A model generated the notes under the pieces. It searched no databases, was not told where the DNA came from, and was given only the letters and a program-made list of their open reading frames with translations. From the NCBI GenBank assembly GCA_040437565.1, contig JBDOQK010000003.1:558001-622000 (forward strand): a DNA stretch of 64,000 nt. Reading direction: 5' to 3'. The DNA comes from Albugo candida (Eukaryota > Oomycota > Peronosporomycetes > Albuginales). The position numbers and the translations under genes are program-made. The first letter of the stretch is position 1. Each line of letters begins with the position of its first letter. Below, one piece after another: positions 10,635-20,694 of this stretch.

Positions 10635-11154
10635 AAAAAAGAGGAATCAAACGCATACTATATCAGAAGCACACAGGTACGATTTCCATGCTGCTCAAAT
10701 CGAGTCTGATCTGATCAAACAGATCAGAGCTTGATTTGGATTGTGCTAGGAGACATCACTTCGTACAAAACGGCTTGATTAGAGCGCTTTTATAATCTGA
10801 ATATATATAGAGCTGCAGCAACAAAATTTCAATGTGTGGGAAGAATCGCCATCTATCACATAATCAGAGATGAAACCTTGTCTTCTTCGACTGCAGATCT
10901 CGTGGCTGGAATTACTCGACTCTATTCTGTGGCAGCCGCTGGTGCAGCATGCATTACTAGAAAACATCTGAATGAAAAAGAAAAAATCGTTTGGCTTGTC
11001 ATGCAGAATGAAAATGAAGCTCGACAAAATACTCGTATCAGCTTTTCCTTCGTTCCATCTCGTTGAAACTTGACAGATCAATTCGTTGCTTTTCTTTCCA
11101 GTGATAAGTATCTCAATTGCGCCCAAAAAACGGGTACACTGAACTTCTGAAAGT
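10635..11154. other. Intergenic, downstream of the Doa10-like gene
   Basis: No recognisable gene. Open frames of 76 (+) and 115 (-) codons overlap each other here without family resemblance or good codon pattern. It contains a stem-loop at 10696-10738, probably in the 3' untranslated region. Confidence 0.6.
10696..10738 (+). repeat. Stem-loop 62 bp past the Doa10-like stop codon
   Basis: Arms of 18 and 19 nt (starting CAAATCGAG and ending GCTTGATTTG) pair with one mismatch and one bulged base around the loop ATCAAA. Position suggests a 3' untranslated structure or processing signal; function is inferred only. Confidence 0.55.
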
Positions 11155-12063
11155 AGTTTATACGAGCTGAACCAGACTACGAGAGTCTAAAAGTAGGCTG
11201 TCCGAGACATTACGTACAAATGTTGCGATATCAGGTAGGAGCACACGTAATCAAGTAATCAAGAAGAGTGGCAAAAAAGTTTGCGAGAAATTTTGTGCTT
11301 TAAGGCTTTGTGTGTATCTTTGGAAACATTCAGGATGGAGAATGATACTTCGTCTCATCTTGAGAATGCTTGCACTCAGTACCGAATGATGGTTAATCGG
11401 GTGAATGATTGGTTCATGCCTCAGCGTTCGATGAGAAGCATTTTCAAGGTTTTACCCTGTCTGAAGCGCATTCGTCTGTATCGTCTGGATAGATTCGATA
11501 ACCTCGGCTTGGTCCCATAGGTTTACGCACCCCGCCACGGACGGCCAGAAGGTACCTCGCATGCTCCTTGTGTGATCCCAGCACACAAGAAGCATGCGAA
11601 GTATAGCTCCGCATGAGGCGGTATCGAGGCAGCAGCTCTTGCTCCAAATGCTTGCTCAGTAACTTGAGGCGGCATAGGTGGGCCCCGCACACATATAGAT
11701 CGAGTGAGATCCAAGTAGTCAGGTATTTGGTTACATTGCAAAGTAAGCTATAATACTGAAAGCTGTATCATCAAACGATAGCCTGAGACGGTTTGCACAT
11801 TAGTGTGCTTTGATACATTCTGTATAGTTAGTTAGACCTTCAATGATAGGGCCAGTTGATTGTTGTATTATACATCAGCACTTATTGGCTATCACCAATT
11901 CTGTAATGACAACTTTGCGAAACAAGTTGGAATCGTGTGTTCGGCTGCCGACCGGATTTCAAAATGAGCGAATTCGGTGGCTTTACGATGGAATTTCGAA
12001 TGCCCCGATCATTGGGAAGTCCTCTTATCTTTTGTACTGGATGCAAACAAGCGTACGCACGAA
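11155..12063 (+). repeat. Duplicate of 12164-13072 (unmerged contig overlap, 909 bp)
   Basis: The two blocks match at a constant offset of 1009 on either side of a 100-N gap. They carry the photolyase upstream region and its first codons. A 79-codon open frame appears in each (11281-11520 and 12290-12529) without family resemblance, so I do not call it a gene. Confidence 0.92.
11843..12063 (+). CDS. Partial second copy of the photolyase N-terminus (assembly duplicate)
   Basis: It is the same as the first 73 codons at 12852, cut by the gap. It is not a second gene. Confidence 0.8.
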
Positions 12064-12163
12064 NNNNNNNNNNNNNNNNNNNNNNNNNNNNNNNNNNNNN
12101 NNNNNNNNNNNNNNNNNNNNNNNNNNNNNNNNNNNNNNNNNNNNNNNNNNNNNNNNNNNNNNN
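12064..12163. other. Assembly gap (100 N)
   Basis: A fixed 100-N run; both flanks hold the same 909 bp. Confidence 0.99.
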
Positions 12164-12566
12164 AGTTTATACGAGCTGAACCAGACTACGAGAGTCTAAA
12201 AGTAGGCTGTCCGAGACATTACGTACAAATGTTGCGATATCAGGTAGGAGCACACGTAATCAAGTAATCAAGAAGAGTGGCAAAAAAGTTTGCGAGAAAT
12301 TTTGTGCTTTAAGGCTTTGTGTGTATCTTTGGAAACATTCAGGATGGAGAATGATACTTCGTCTCATCTTGAGAATGCTTGCACTCAGTACCGAATGATG
12401 GTTAATCGGGTGAATGATTGGTTCATGCCTCAGCGTTCGATGAGAAGCATTTTCAAGGTTTTACCCTGTCTGAAGCGCATTCGTCTGTATCGTCTGGATA
12501 GATTCGATAACCTCGGCTTGGTCCCATAGGTTTACGCACCCCGCCACGGACGGCCAGAAGGTACCT

Positions 12567-12607
12567 CGCATGCTCCTTGTGTGATCCCAGCACACAAGAA
12601 GCATGCG
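12567..12607. repeat. 17-bp stem with 7-nt loop upstream of photolyase
   Basis: CGCATGCTCCTTGTGTG and CACACAAGAAGCATGCG pair with a single mismatch around ATCCCAG. The duplicate copy is at 11558-11598. The hairpin is in a GC-richer intergenic stretch about 250 bp before the photolyase ATG. It could be a regulatory hairpin, a small transposon end pair or a hairpin RNA; nothing decides between these. Confidence 0.65.
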
Positions 12608-12851
12608 AAGTATAGCTCCGCATGAGGCGGTATCGAGGCAGCAGCTCTTGCTCCAAATGCTTGCTCAGTAACTTGAGGCGGCATAGGTGGGCCCCGCACA
12701 CATATAGATCGAGTGAGATCCAAGTAGTCAGGTATTTGGTTACATTGCAAAGTAAGCTATAATACTGAAAGCTGTATCATCAAACGATAGCCTGAGACGG
12801 TTTGCACATTAGTGTGCTTTGATACATTCTGTATAGTTAGTTAGACCTTCA

Positions 12852-14630
12852 ATGATAGGGCCAGTTGATTGTTGTATTATACATCAGCACTTATTGGCTA
12901 TCACCAATTCTGTAATGACAACTTTGCGAAACAAGTTGGAATCGTGTGTTCGGCTGCCGACCGGATTTCAAAATGAGCGAATTCGGTGGCTTTACGATGG
13001 AATTTCGAATGCCCCGATCATTGGGAAGTCCTCTTATCTTTTGTACTGGATGCAAACAAGCGTACGCACGAAATATAATTATAGTCTGGAATATGCGATC
13101 GCTGCCGCTACTGCCTTGCATGTGCCATTACAGGTTGTCTACTTTTTCAGTGATCAATCAGCTGTTCCTGAATCACAATTAATGAAAGATCCCAATGCTT
13201 TTGCATTTTCCACCGAGCGGCATGCAAAGTTTGCGTTGGAAGGCCTTGCATGCACAGAGAAGCGCTTGCGCGAGCGAGGGTTAGCATTCAAGGTATTGTA
13301 TCATAGTCGAGAAAAGGATATTCCATCGGTAGGCAGCGACACCTCCTTGTTTTGTCGCAAACGTCTACTGTCCAAGTGTGCAGAACATGCAGTACTCGTA
13401 GTGACAGATCGGCCATACTTGCGTCCTTCGGCACTTGATACCCTTACTTGCGCTACAAATGCATCTGAAAAGCAGCTTCCTTGGGGTATGGTACAAATTG
13501 AAGGGGATGTCGTGATTCCATGTGAAACCACCTCAAAGAAAGAAGAGTTTGCCGCCCGTACAATTCGTCCTAAAATCACGCGACTACTACCCAATTTCAT
13601 GAAAGAACTTGAGCACGTCTCAGTTCCCGACTTTGTACAATCTTACGATCGAGAACTTCTACAGTGTCCGACCAGCGACTTTATAGAAAAAAGCCTCAAG
13701 TGTGATACAAGCAAGGAGTTGCTAGTACTAAAGCTGTCCCAGATCAACGATGTTCTTTCACATTTACAGGTTGACAGGAACGTTCCTGGACTCAACAATT
13801 TTCGTGGAGGAGAAGATGAAGCTTCATTGCTCACCAAGGTTTTTCTGGAGAAAAAACTGAAGAATTATGCTCTAGGAAGGAATGAGCCCAGCAACGATGG
13901 AACGAGTAACATCAGCTTGTATCTTCATTTTGGTCATATTAGTCCTGTTCGTATCGCCCTTGCAACACACAAAATCAAAGACGCAAGCTCGAAAGCGAGT
14001 CGCGACGCCTTTTTAGAAGAAATGATTGTTCGGCGTGAACTGTCTGTGAACATGATCGTATTCAACCCACAGTCTTATGACTCGATGGAATGTCTTCCAA
14101 ATTTTGCGAAAAAGACTCTGCAAGATCATGCTGACGACAAAAGACCATTTTTATACACGTTGGAGGAATTGGAATCAGCTAAAACATATGATCAATTTTG
14201 GAATGCTGCCCAGATGGAGATGCTTTTCAGCGGTAAAATGCATGGCTACATGCGAATGTACTGGGCGAAAAAGATACTTGAATGGTCAGCATCGCCGGAA
14301 CAAGCGTATACGTATGCTCTCTATCTTAATAACAAGTACTGCCTGGATGCGCCTGATCCCAACTCGTATACTGGTATTGCTTGGTCCTTTGGAAAGCATG
14401 ACCAGGGTTGGAAGGAGCGTCCGATTTTTGGTAAAGTACGCTATATGAATGAGACTGGTCTCAAGCGAAAGCTACGGATGGACGCATATGTCCTCAAAGT
14501 TAGTCAGTTACGAAAACAAGCCTCACTGCACGAGACCAACAGTTTGATGAAGCTTTGCCTCACAGCGAAAAGCAAAATGCCTGCAACCAGAGCGATCGAT
14601 CTATGCGTAACGAAGAAACCAAAAATCTGA
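12852..14630 (+). CDS. Class II CPD photolyase (deoxyribodipyrimidine photolyase)
   Basis: This flavoprotein would split UV-induced cyclobutane pyrimidine dimers using blue or near-UV light. The 592-residue frame shows the class II pattern: YWMQTSVRTKYNYSLEYAI at the start of the antenna domain, then EEMIVRRELSVNM, FWNAAQMEML, GKMHGYMRMYWAKKILEW, and the FAD-domain signature LNNKYCLDAPDPNSYTGIAW with ERPIFGKVRYMN. The first 50 residues precede the conserved region and may be a targeting peptide, or the true start may be a later ATG (residue 22). The gene is intronless. The 3' end is convergent with the PDZ gene, 31 bp away. Class I and cryptochrome are unlikely because the DNA-binding signature is class II. 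Confidence 0.9.
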   Translation: MIGPVDCCIIHQHLLAITNSVMTTLRNKLESCVRLPTGFQNERIRWLYDGISNAPIIGKSSYLLYWMQTSVRTKYNYSLEYAIAAATALHVPLQVVYFFSDQSAVPESQLMKDPNAFAFSTERHAKFALEGLACTEKRLRERGLAFKVLYHSREKDIPSVGSDTSLFCRKRLLSKCAEHAVLVVTDRPYLRPSALDTLTCATNASEKQLPWGMVQIEGDVVIPCETTSKKEEFAARTIRPKITRLLPNFMKELEHVSVPDFVQSYDRELLQCPTSDFIEKSLKCDTSKELLVLKLSQINDVLSHLQVDRNVPGLNNFRGGEDEASLLTKVFLEKKLKNYALGRNEPSNDGTSNISLYLHFGHISPVRIALATHKIKDASSKASRDAFLEEMIVRRELSVNMIVFNPQSYDSMECLPNFAKKTLQDHADDKRPFLYTLEELESAKTYDQFWNAAQMEMLFSGKMHGYMRMYWAKKILEWSASPEQAYTYALYLNNKYCLDAPDPNSYTGIAWSFGKHDQGWKERPIFGKVRYMNETGLKRKLRMDAYVLKVSQLRKQASLHETNSLMKLCLTAKSKMPATRAIDLCVTKKPKI

Positions 14631-14661
14631 CAATGCAATGCGACAGAATTGAAACATGATA

Positions 14662-17517
14662 TTATTTCTTTAAACCTTTCAACATGCGCTGTCTTCGATT
14701 TGTGGAAAGTTTATTTTGCACAAGAAAAGGAGCGTGCATTGTNNNNNNNNNNNNNNNNNNNNNNNNNNNNNNNNNNNNNNNNNNNNNNNNNNNNNNNNNN
14801 NNNNNNNNNNNNNNNNNNNNNNNNNNNNNNNNNNNNNNNNNNCATGCGCTGTCTTCGATTTGTGGAAAGTTTATTTTGCACAAGAAAAGGAGCGTGCATT
14901 GTACTAAATTTCTCCTCTTCGACCACAAACCGATTTGAGTCCTGTTTAAGCAAACCGTTCGTTGTTGAGATGTGCGCCGCATCGCTATGAGAGTTCTCAT
15001 TAGAATCATCCCGACGCATATCCAGGGGTGAGATTCGACGGTTCACACTTTGCTCCGGCTGATGTGTGTCCGGAGATGCTGCTACCAGAGCTGGCTCTGC
15101 CGGTTCTCTATGTGGCAATATTCCACTTGTTGACTGGAACTTGAGGCTGATGGGCTTTGGCATTGTTTTGAGCATGTTCATCATCTCATCAAATGATCTA
15201 TCGCGGCAATGGACGCTGTAGCCGAGCACTGAAATTAGGCGATCACCAACAACAGATTTCGGAAGATGTGCTGCCGATCCTGACCCGGTAACGCGGGTGA
15301 TATAGGGAAATTCCGAGCATTCGTCAGCACTATGCAATGACAAGCCCAACGTGTGACCTTCGCGCCAAATCACTTCATATAGCGCCCCTGTCGTGCTCGA
15401 TGGAGGGACGTTACCAGAGTGATACCGGTGAGGAGACGGATGATTCGTGTAGGACGCTGATGAAGCAGTAGCGGTGTGAACACTATGATCTTTGCGAAAT
15501 CTGAGAGTGACGGGACGTGGAACAATTTTGAGCTGCTGGATGACTTGAGGGAAATCCAGATGCCGTATGTTGAGATCGTTGATATGCGTCAGCTCATCAC
15601 CAATACAATCCTGTGTTAAAATTGAAGCTGCTCCCTCGTTCCCAATCCGTTTGATGTAAGCAATCTTATGATTTGGGATTGTATCAATTGTCAAGCCCAA
15701 TGGGCCGGATCCCCATACTAGATTATATATATCGCGTTCCATAGAAGGAAGTGATTCAGCTCTCAAAGGTACTTTTTCTCTGGGCTCTCTGGTACTTGAA
15801 ATGACATCTGGGATGGAATGTTGCTTGATAAATTCCGCGGATGGGTTGACTGGACCTACCTTCCGATTTTGAGCCACAAATTGTTCACTCTGACGGACTC
15901 TATCTTCCTCTGTAGTGATCCGGAAACGGAGTTTTACTGGTTTGTGGGCAGTCTTCAGCAGCATCACTATTTTATTAAAAGGTATACCTTCAACACTTTG
16001 ACTGTTGATTGATACAAGATAATCTCCAATCTGCGCCGATTCGATCCCTGGAGATGTCCCTGTGCCAGTGACATTTTTGATTACAGGAGGATCATTTTCT
16101 GTCAATCCTGGAATGATCGTCAGCCCTAGAGGGCCATTTCCCCAGAATATTTCATAATCTGATGGTCGGAGAATACTTTCACGAACCTTGGACTTTACAG
16201 TCTTTTCATGGTGTTCATGCGTTCCTGATACGTTAAGTTCTGATTTCGAAATATGTTGGGCTGTTGTTGGTTCAGCTTCAGTTATCACGCCACCGACACC
16301 ACGAAATCGCAATGTTGCTGGTAGTTGGACCTTCTTCAGAATCGACATAGATAAAGAGCATCCCAGCTGAATAGTGTCAATGTTATTGATTGCCACAAGA
16401 ATGTCGCCGATGGCAATATTATGCTTCACGGCAACCGATCCTGCTTTTCTCGTCAGACGATTCACAATAGGAACTTTTTCAGCCGTACAGTCATCCTTCA
16501 AGGTTACTCCGAGAGGTCCATTCACCCATGTGATAGTGTAATCACGGACTTTACCATCATCACTATGTTGAGCTTGGAATTTCATCATTAGCGGTGGTTT
16601 ACTGGTAGCAATCATATTCTCCAAGTCCTGTTGTGACCGAACTTCCTGATCGATAGCTCTTCCGTTTAAAAAAATCAATTGATCACCACGCGCAATGTGA
16701 TCAAATGATTCGTCAGCATCCAGCTGGGTAATTCGATTCCAGATTCCTGTCTTCGAGTCAGCTCTGAACTCAATATGCGGCAAAAATGTGTGTTTCCAAA
16801 CCACAACACGTAGTGCTTTAAAGGCAGGACATGCATTATTCCATGGAGGTGGTGGGGGTGATTCCGCCTTGACGTCCATCTTATTGTCAGCTTTCTCATG
16901 CTTTATGGAGCTCTGCTCAGGTTTGCTGTGTCGCTTCGGCTCTGGGATAGCTGAATACTCGGTCTTACCGTTATTCGCTTCGATGGTGTTTCTGTCCCTC
17001 GTCGTTTTAACGGCAATCACTGGGTCCTGAACCCCCTCCCCTTCAAGACGTGTGCGCATATCGAGCATTATTCGATTCATCTCTTCATCTTGCCAATTAG
17101 CTTTAGCCTCCTTCATACGTTGCTCAATTGCCAATGCGATGCGGCTTTCTTCTTGCTTCTTTAGACGACGAATTATCTTTTCTTCAATCTGCTGCTCTGT
17201 ACCTCCATCCGTACAAGTGGTCTTGTGGGATGCCTACAAACATTTGTTGCTCAACATTACACACTGCAGTAAATAACGTGTTTTCAACGTACACGTTTTC
17301 CTTTAGAGCCTGAAAGCAACTTGTCACCACTTTTGGATCTACCTTTCGATTTCTTCTGACACGTCGAAATCCTTTTCTTCTCTTTCGATTTCTTTTTCGC
17401 TGTTGCTGGCGTTGGAGGTTCATTAAGCTCATTCTCTCTCTCGTTATAATCAGAATCTGATTCGAAATCCTCCTCTGATTCTGAGAATTCATTGACACCA
17501 GTACTTGAATTTTCCAT
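14662..17517 (-). CDS. Five-PDZ-repeat scaffold-like protein
   Basis: Exon 1 (17517-17293) encodes 75 acidic then lysine-rich residues (MENSSTGVNEF start). A 59-nt GT-AG intron joins it in frame to a long exon. After a charged helical part and a PPPPPW stretch come five similar PDZ-like repeats, each starting with a Y-x-W-x-x-GPLGL-type core (WVNGPLGVTL, WGNGPLGLTI, WGSGPLGLTI, WREGHTLGLSL; the first is divergent) and containing GD-x-L-x-x-I-N and a closing K/R-F-R. PDZ domains bind C-terminal peptides and build complexes. The frame is broken by a gap and a 60-bp duplicate; the true tail is in 14662-14682 (ending LKGLKK), giving about 878 residues. No enzyme domain is seen and the partner is unknown. 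Confidence 0.75.
14743..14842. other. Assembly gap (100 N) with 60-bp flank duplicate
   Basis: 14683-14742 and 14843-14902 are the same 60 bp of the PDZ gene's 3' coding end. Confidence 0.99.
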
Positions 17518-17627
17518 TTCGGCTACAGTTTCATTGACATTATCACAACAGATGAGTTTCGATATAAAAGTTTATAAGATCATTTCTAGACCCACATTCC
17601 GAATCATTAAATTTCGAGCATCGTAAA

Positions 17628-17879
17628 TTACGACAACGCAAACGATGAGCCGAAGCGTGATGCATCATACATTCCTATTTGTGTGCCACATTTTATTTGA
17701 GAAATCCAAATAAATGATTTAGCCACGTTTGACCTTACCTGTGAGCAGTAAAACACTTCTTTGCAGCCGCTCATACAAGGTACTTTGGCGCCATCGGCTC
17801 CACAATTTCCGCAAGGCTCCATATTCTGCAATGCAAGCAACAAGTCATCTTCGTCATCGTGATCTTGTTTTTTTGGCAT
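17628..17879 (-). CDS. Short MYND-like half zinc finger protein
   Basis: The N-terminus MPKKQDHDDEDDLLLALQ is followed by CGNCG, VPCMSGCKEVFYCS, which is the first half of a MYND finger (C-x2-C, C-x3-C, YC). The second half (CQ-x3-W-x2-HK-x3-C) is missing. A perfect donor (CAG followed by GTAAGG) lies just after YCSQ, so a further exon may exist, but I found no matching exon in the 220 bp before the PDZ gene. Read through, the frame ends after 83 residues. It is therefore a truncated MYND protein or an incompletely modelled gene. It is divergent from the HTH_21-like gene. Confidence 0.45.
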   Translation of the reverse strand: MPKKQDHDDEDDLLLALQNMEPCGNCGADGAKVPCMSGCKEVFYCSQVRSNVAKSFIWISQIKCGTQIGMYDASRFGSSFALS

Positions 17880-18218
17880 TTTCTACCAGCATAGAGCAAA
17901 AAGTGGTAAATGTTGTTGCATTGCTAAAAATATAGCTGCCGCATACATAAGTGTGATGTTTTCAATCAGCCAGTACAAGTCAGTGACAGAAGTAGATTCG
18001 GTACAATCGTTATTTGTGAAGTCGACTTATAAAATACGAATGCAGCTCGACCCAACTTTGTCAAATCTCCGCTTCCGAGGAGGTAGAAAACAGCTGTGAG
18101 CTCCCATTCGGTCTATCGATTCAGAAGTAAGCCAATCAGATTTATCGATATGAAATTTTTAGCGTAAAAAATAACGTTATCAGGTTTGTGTGTAGCCTCG
18201 ACTAATGACCAATCAAGC

Positions 18219-19113
18219 ATGCGAGGGCAAATCATGTCCGACACACCAGTTCCTCGAATTATCGAAGCGGAAGAACTGATCGCTTTGATTCAAGCAATCA
18301 AATTTGCTCACCCGGAATACGGAGTGAAACGCATATATGATGAGATACGTAGTCATGGAAGCAAATATGAGTCGATATCGATGAAAAGGGTTAAGAAATA
18401 TATTAAAAAACTCGGAATGACAAACGTAGTTTGTCCCGAAGGAGACAAAAATGGAATTGTTCATCTTATGACTATTGGTGGAACATCAAAGTCGNNNNNN
18501 NNNNNNNNNNNNNNNNNNNNNNNNNNNNNNNNNNNNNNNNNNNNNNNNNNNNNNNNNNNNNNNNNNNNNNNNNNNNNNNNNNNNNNNNNNNNNNGTTTGT
18601 CCCGAAGGAGACAAAAATGGAATTGTTCATCTTATGACTATTGGTGGAACATCAAAGTCGGAACGAAACCAGGATCAGAAATCCAATTCTGGTCATTGCG
18701 GTGAAGTGAAGGGATTGGTGAAAGGAGTTTGGCTACCCGTAAAGCTAGACGAACCCGCATCCAAAATGACTCAGTTTCCCTACCAAGCGGTGATTCAAAT
18801 GACTTTTGGTGGAGACGGTGATGCGACAGGTTCAATGGGAGAGATTTATAAGATTCAGGTAGCTGCAGACCCAGGTAATGACAGTAATGTTGCTGCAAAG
18901 TACCCTATGATGGTATATAACAAAGCTAGAAATCGTAAAACTTTCATGCATCCAGAGTCCCCCGCGTATGCTCCCGTGCATAAGCATATTACTTCGTCAG
19001 GTGCAACTGGGGTTGCCGGAGGTACAAAGGCCTACTTCTGGGGTCAATATAAATCAGTCGATGATATGCTTTATATCAACACGGAAACCCTCGCACCGTT
19101 TCAAGATTGGTAA
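18219..19113 (+). CDS. Conserved-looking protein with HTH_21-like N-terminal segment
   Basis: The start is the first ATG (MRGQIMSDTP); a second ATG is five codons later. An N-terminal segment of about 55 residues, EELIALIQAIKFAHPEYGVK through RVKKYIKKLGM, resembles the HTH_21 domain found in transposase-associated and some eukaryotic proteins (HPxYGxxRI). The rest is not recognised: a Gly/Asp-rich core (MTFGGDGDATGSMGEIYK) and a C-terminus ending in FWGQYKSVDDMLYINTETL. The frame is interrupted by a 100-N gap plus a 66-bp duplicate; without them it encodes about 242 residues. There is no catalytic DDE triad, so it is not a transposase. Function unknown. Confidence 0.6.
18495..18594. other. 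Assembly gap (100 N) with 66-bp flank duplicate
   Basis: 18429-18494 and 18595-18660 are the same sequence within the HTH_21-like gene. Confidence 0.99.
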
Positions 19114-19238
19114 GCGTTTGAATAAAGCCTCGTTCCATTATCACTCATGTTATTCACTCTAAAAAATTATCATCGGCTTCATATCGGTGTATTGCTCGAT
19201 GTTTGATTTTTACATTGCCGCTATTGGTGTTTGGTACT

Positions 19239-20481
19239 TTAGTACAGATAAGGACGGAGCCGCTGTAGTTTTTCGCATGCTGGCAGCTTCATGTTCATTG
19301 CCTCATTCATTTTCGTGGTGCGAAATTCACCAACTGGCATTCTTCGCGCATCATACAACATTCGTCTTTGTCGCATTCGAAGATTATCGCATGTCTCGGC
19401 TAAAGTGCTTGCATATGACTGTTGCACCATTCTTTCAATTCGACTTAGATCTCTCCAGTGATGTGTGTACTTTTGCTCAAAAGTAGGATCGACATAGTAC
19501 GAGATTCCGCTAGCAATATTCGACATGCTGGTGCTCCGCTCTATATTGTACTTTCCTGTTGGATACAAGCTACGAAATAGAATGTTGAGTGCATTAGAGC
19601 TGGCGATCATTATTCCGTCCCTTACCTGAATGGGGTCTCTGGAGTAGGCGGAACCATGAGAAGCGACACAAGAAAGATGAGAAGGAGCGGAAGAAATTGC
19701 ACTAATTGAGAATATCCGGGCCTTTGCTGGTTATCTGCGGAATTTGAATTTGCAGTGTGATGCGCATGCCTGGGTCGCACATGGGTTCTTCGTGGTGGAC
19801 GGAAGCCGCCACCGAAAAACATGTTGAAAATATCTTCCGGGCTTATATCATCTTCATAGTACGCTCGCCGTTGACTATTTTGAGATGCTTCAGAGCCCTG
19901 ACTACCATACTGATCATAGTGCGACTTTTTTTCTTGATCACTTAAAACAGCAAAAGCTTTTCCGACAGCCTTAAAAGCCTCCTCAGCGCCTGGAGCACTA
20001 TTCTTGTCTGGATGTAATTTCAAAGCAAGCTAGAAGCAAGAAATGAAACATCTCTGTAAGAGGAGAGGTTCGTAATGAAATTATTTCAATGTACCTTCCT
20101 ATATGCCTTCTTGACTTCCGCCTCGGAAGCCGTTTTCGACACTGACAAAACTTCGTAATGAGTTTTACACGCTCGGATTTTCTGCACGATACGCGTCTGA
20201 TCGGCTGTGTAAGGTTTCTCCTTGAAGTCTTCATTACTCCTCTTATGAGTGTGCCTGTTTCGAATGTCGTTGCCTGTACTGTTCCGACCAGGAGCAGAAT
20301 GTGCATGCTGAGCACGTTCTGTTTCTTGCTTGGCTCGATACCGCAAAGCTTCCACTCCTGGCAAGGGGTACAAACGGATAGATTTGTCAAAGAATTTTAC
20401 AGCTTTTTGATAGCTCGATTCTTGTAGATACTTTATGCCGAGATCACGACACTTTTCTGCCTCATCTTTGTTCATCTCCAT
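19239..20481 (-). CDS. DNAJB12/DNAJB14-type ER-membrane J-protein
   Basis: Three exons (20481-20095, 20029-19626, 19569-19239; introns 65 and 56 nt, GT-AG) encode about 373 residues. The N-terminus [20 protein letters not shown] matches the family start and a TPR-like helix pair. A J domain follows, with [20 protein letters not shown] and the Hsp70-stimulating HPD in LKLHPDKN; then a Gly/Phe region, a single hydrophobic anchor ([18 protein letters not shown]) and a DUF1977 tail ([28 protein letters not shown]). Human DNAJB12 and B14 recruit cytosolic Hsp70 to the ER for degradation of misfolded membrane proteins, which fits the nearby Doa10-type ligase. The length equals the family norm. Confidence 0.9.
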
Positions 20482-20694
20482 GATGCTACCGCGATCCGCT
20501 GGTGTACACGAGACACGTTAAACTAGTGTTTCGTCAAGTATGTGAGAATTCAACTGAAATCAGTTCTAAGATGCGTAAATTTAGTCTCATTGACTTGTCT
20601 AACATCGCGATCGTACAGTATTCAATGGAGTTGTAGTGATACAATTCAGGAAAGGATCCTGAGCTTGATCTAACGGTAATGGTGCCAATTGCTA

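Noticed and set aside
11281-11520. 79-residue gene, seen twice (also 12290-12529)
   Set aside because: The repetition comes from contig overlap, not selection, and the protein has no recognisable features.
18219-19113. Transposase gene, suggested by the HTH_21-like segment
   Set aside because: There is no DDE catalytic domain and the C-terminal half is unlike any integrase core.
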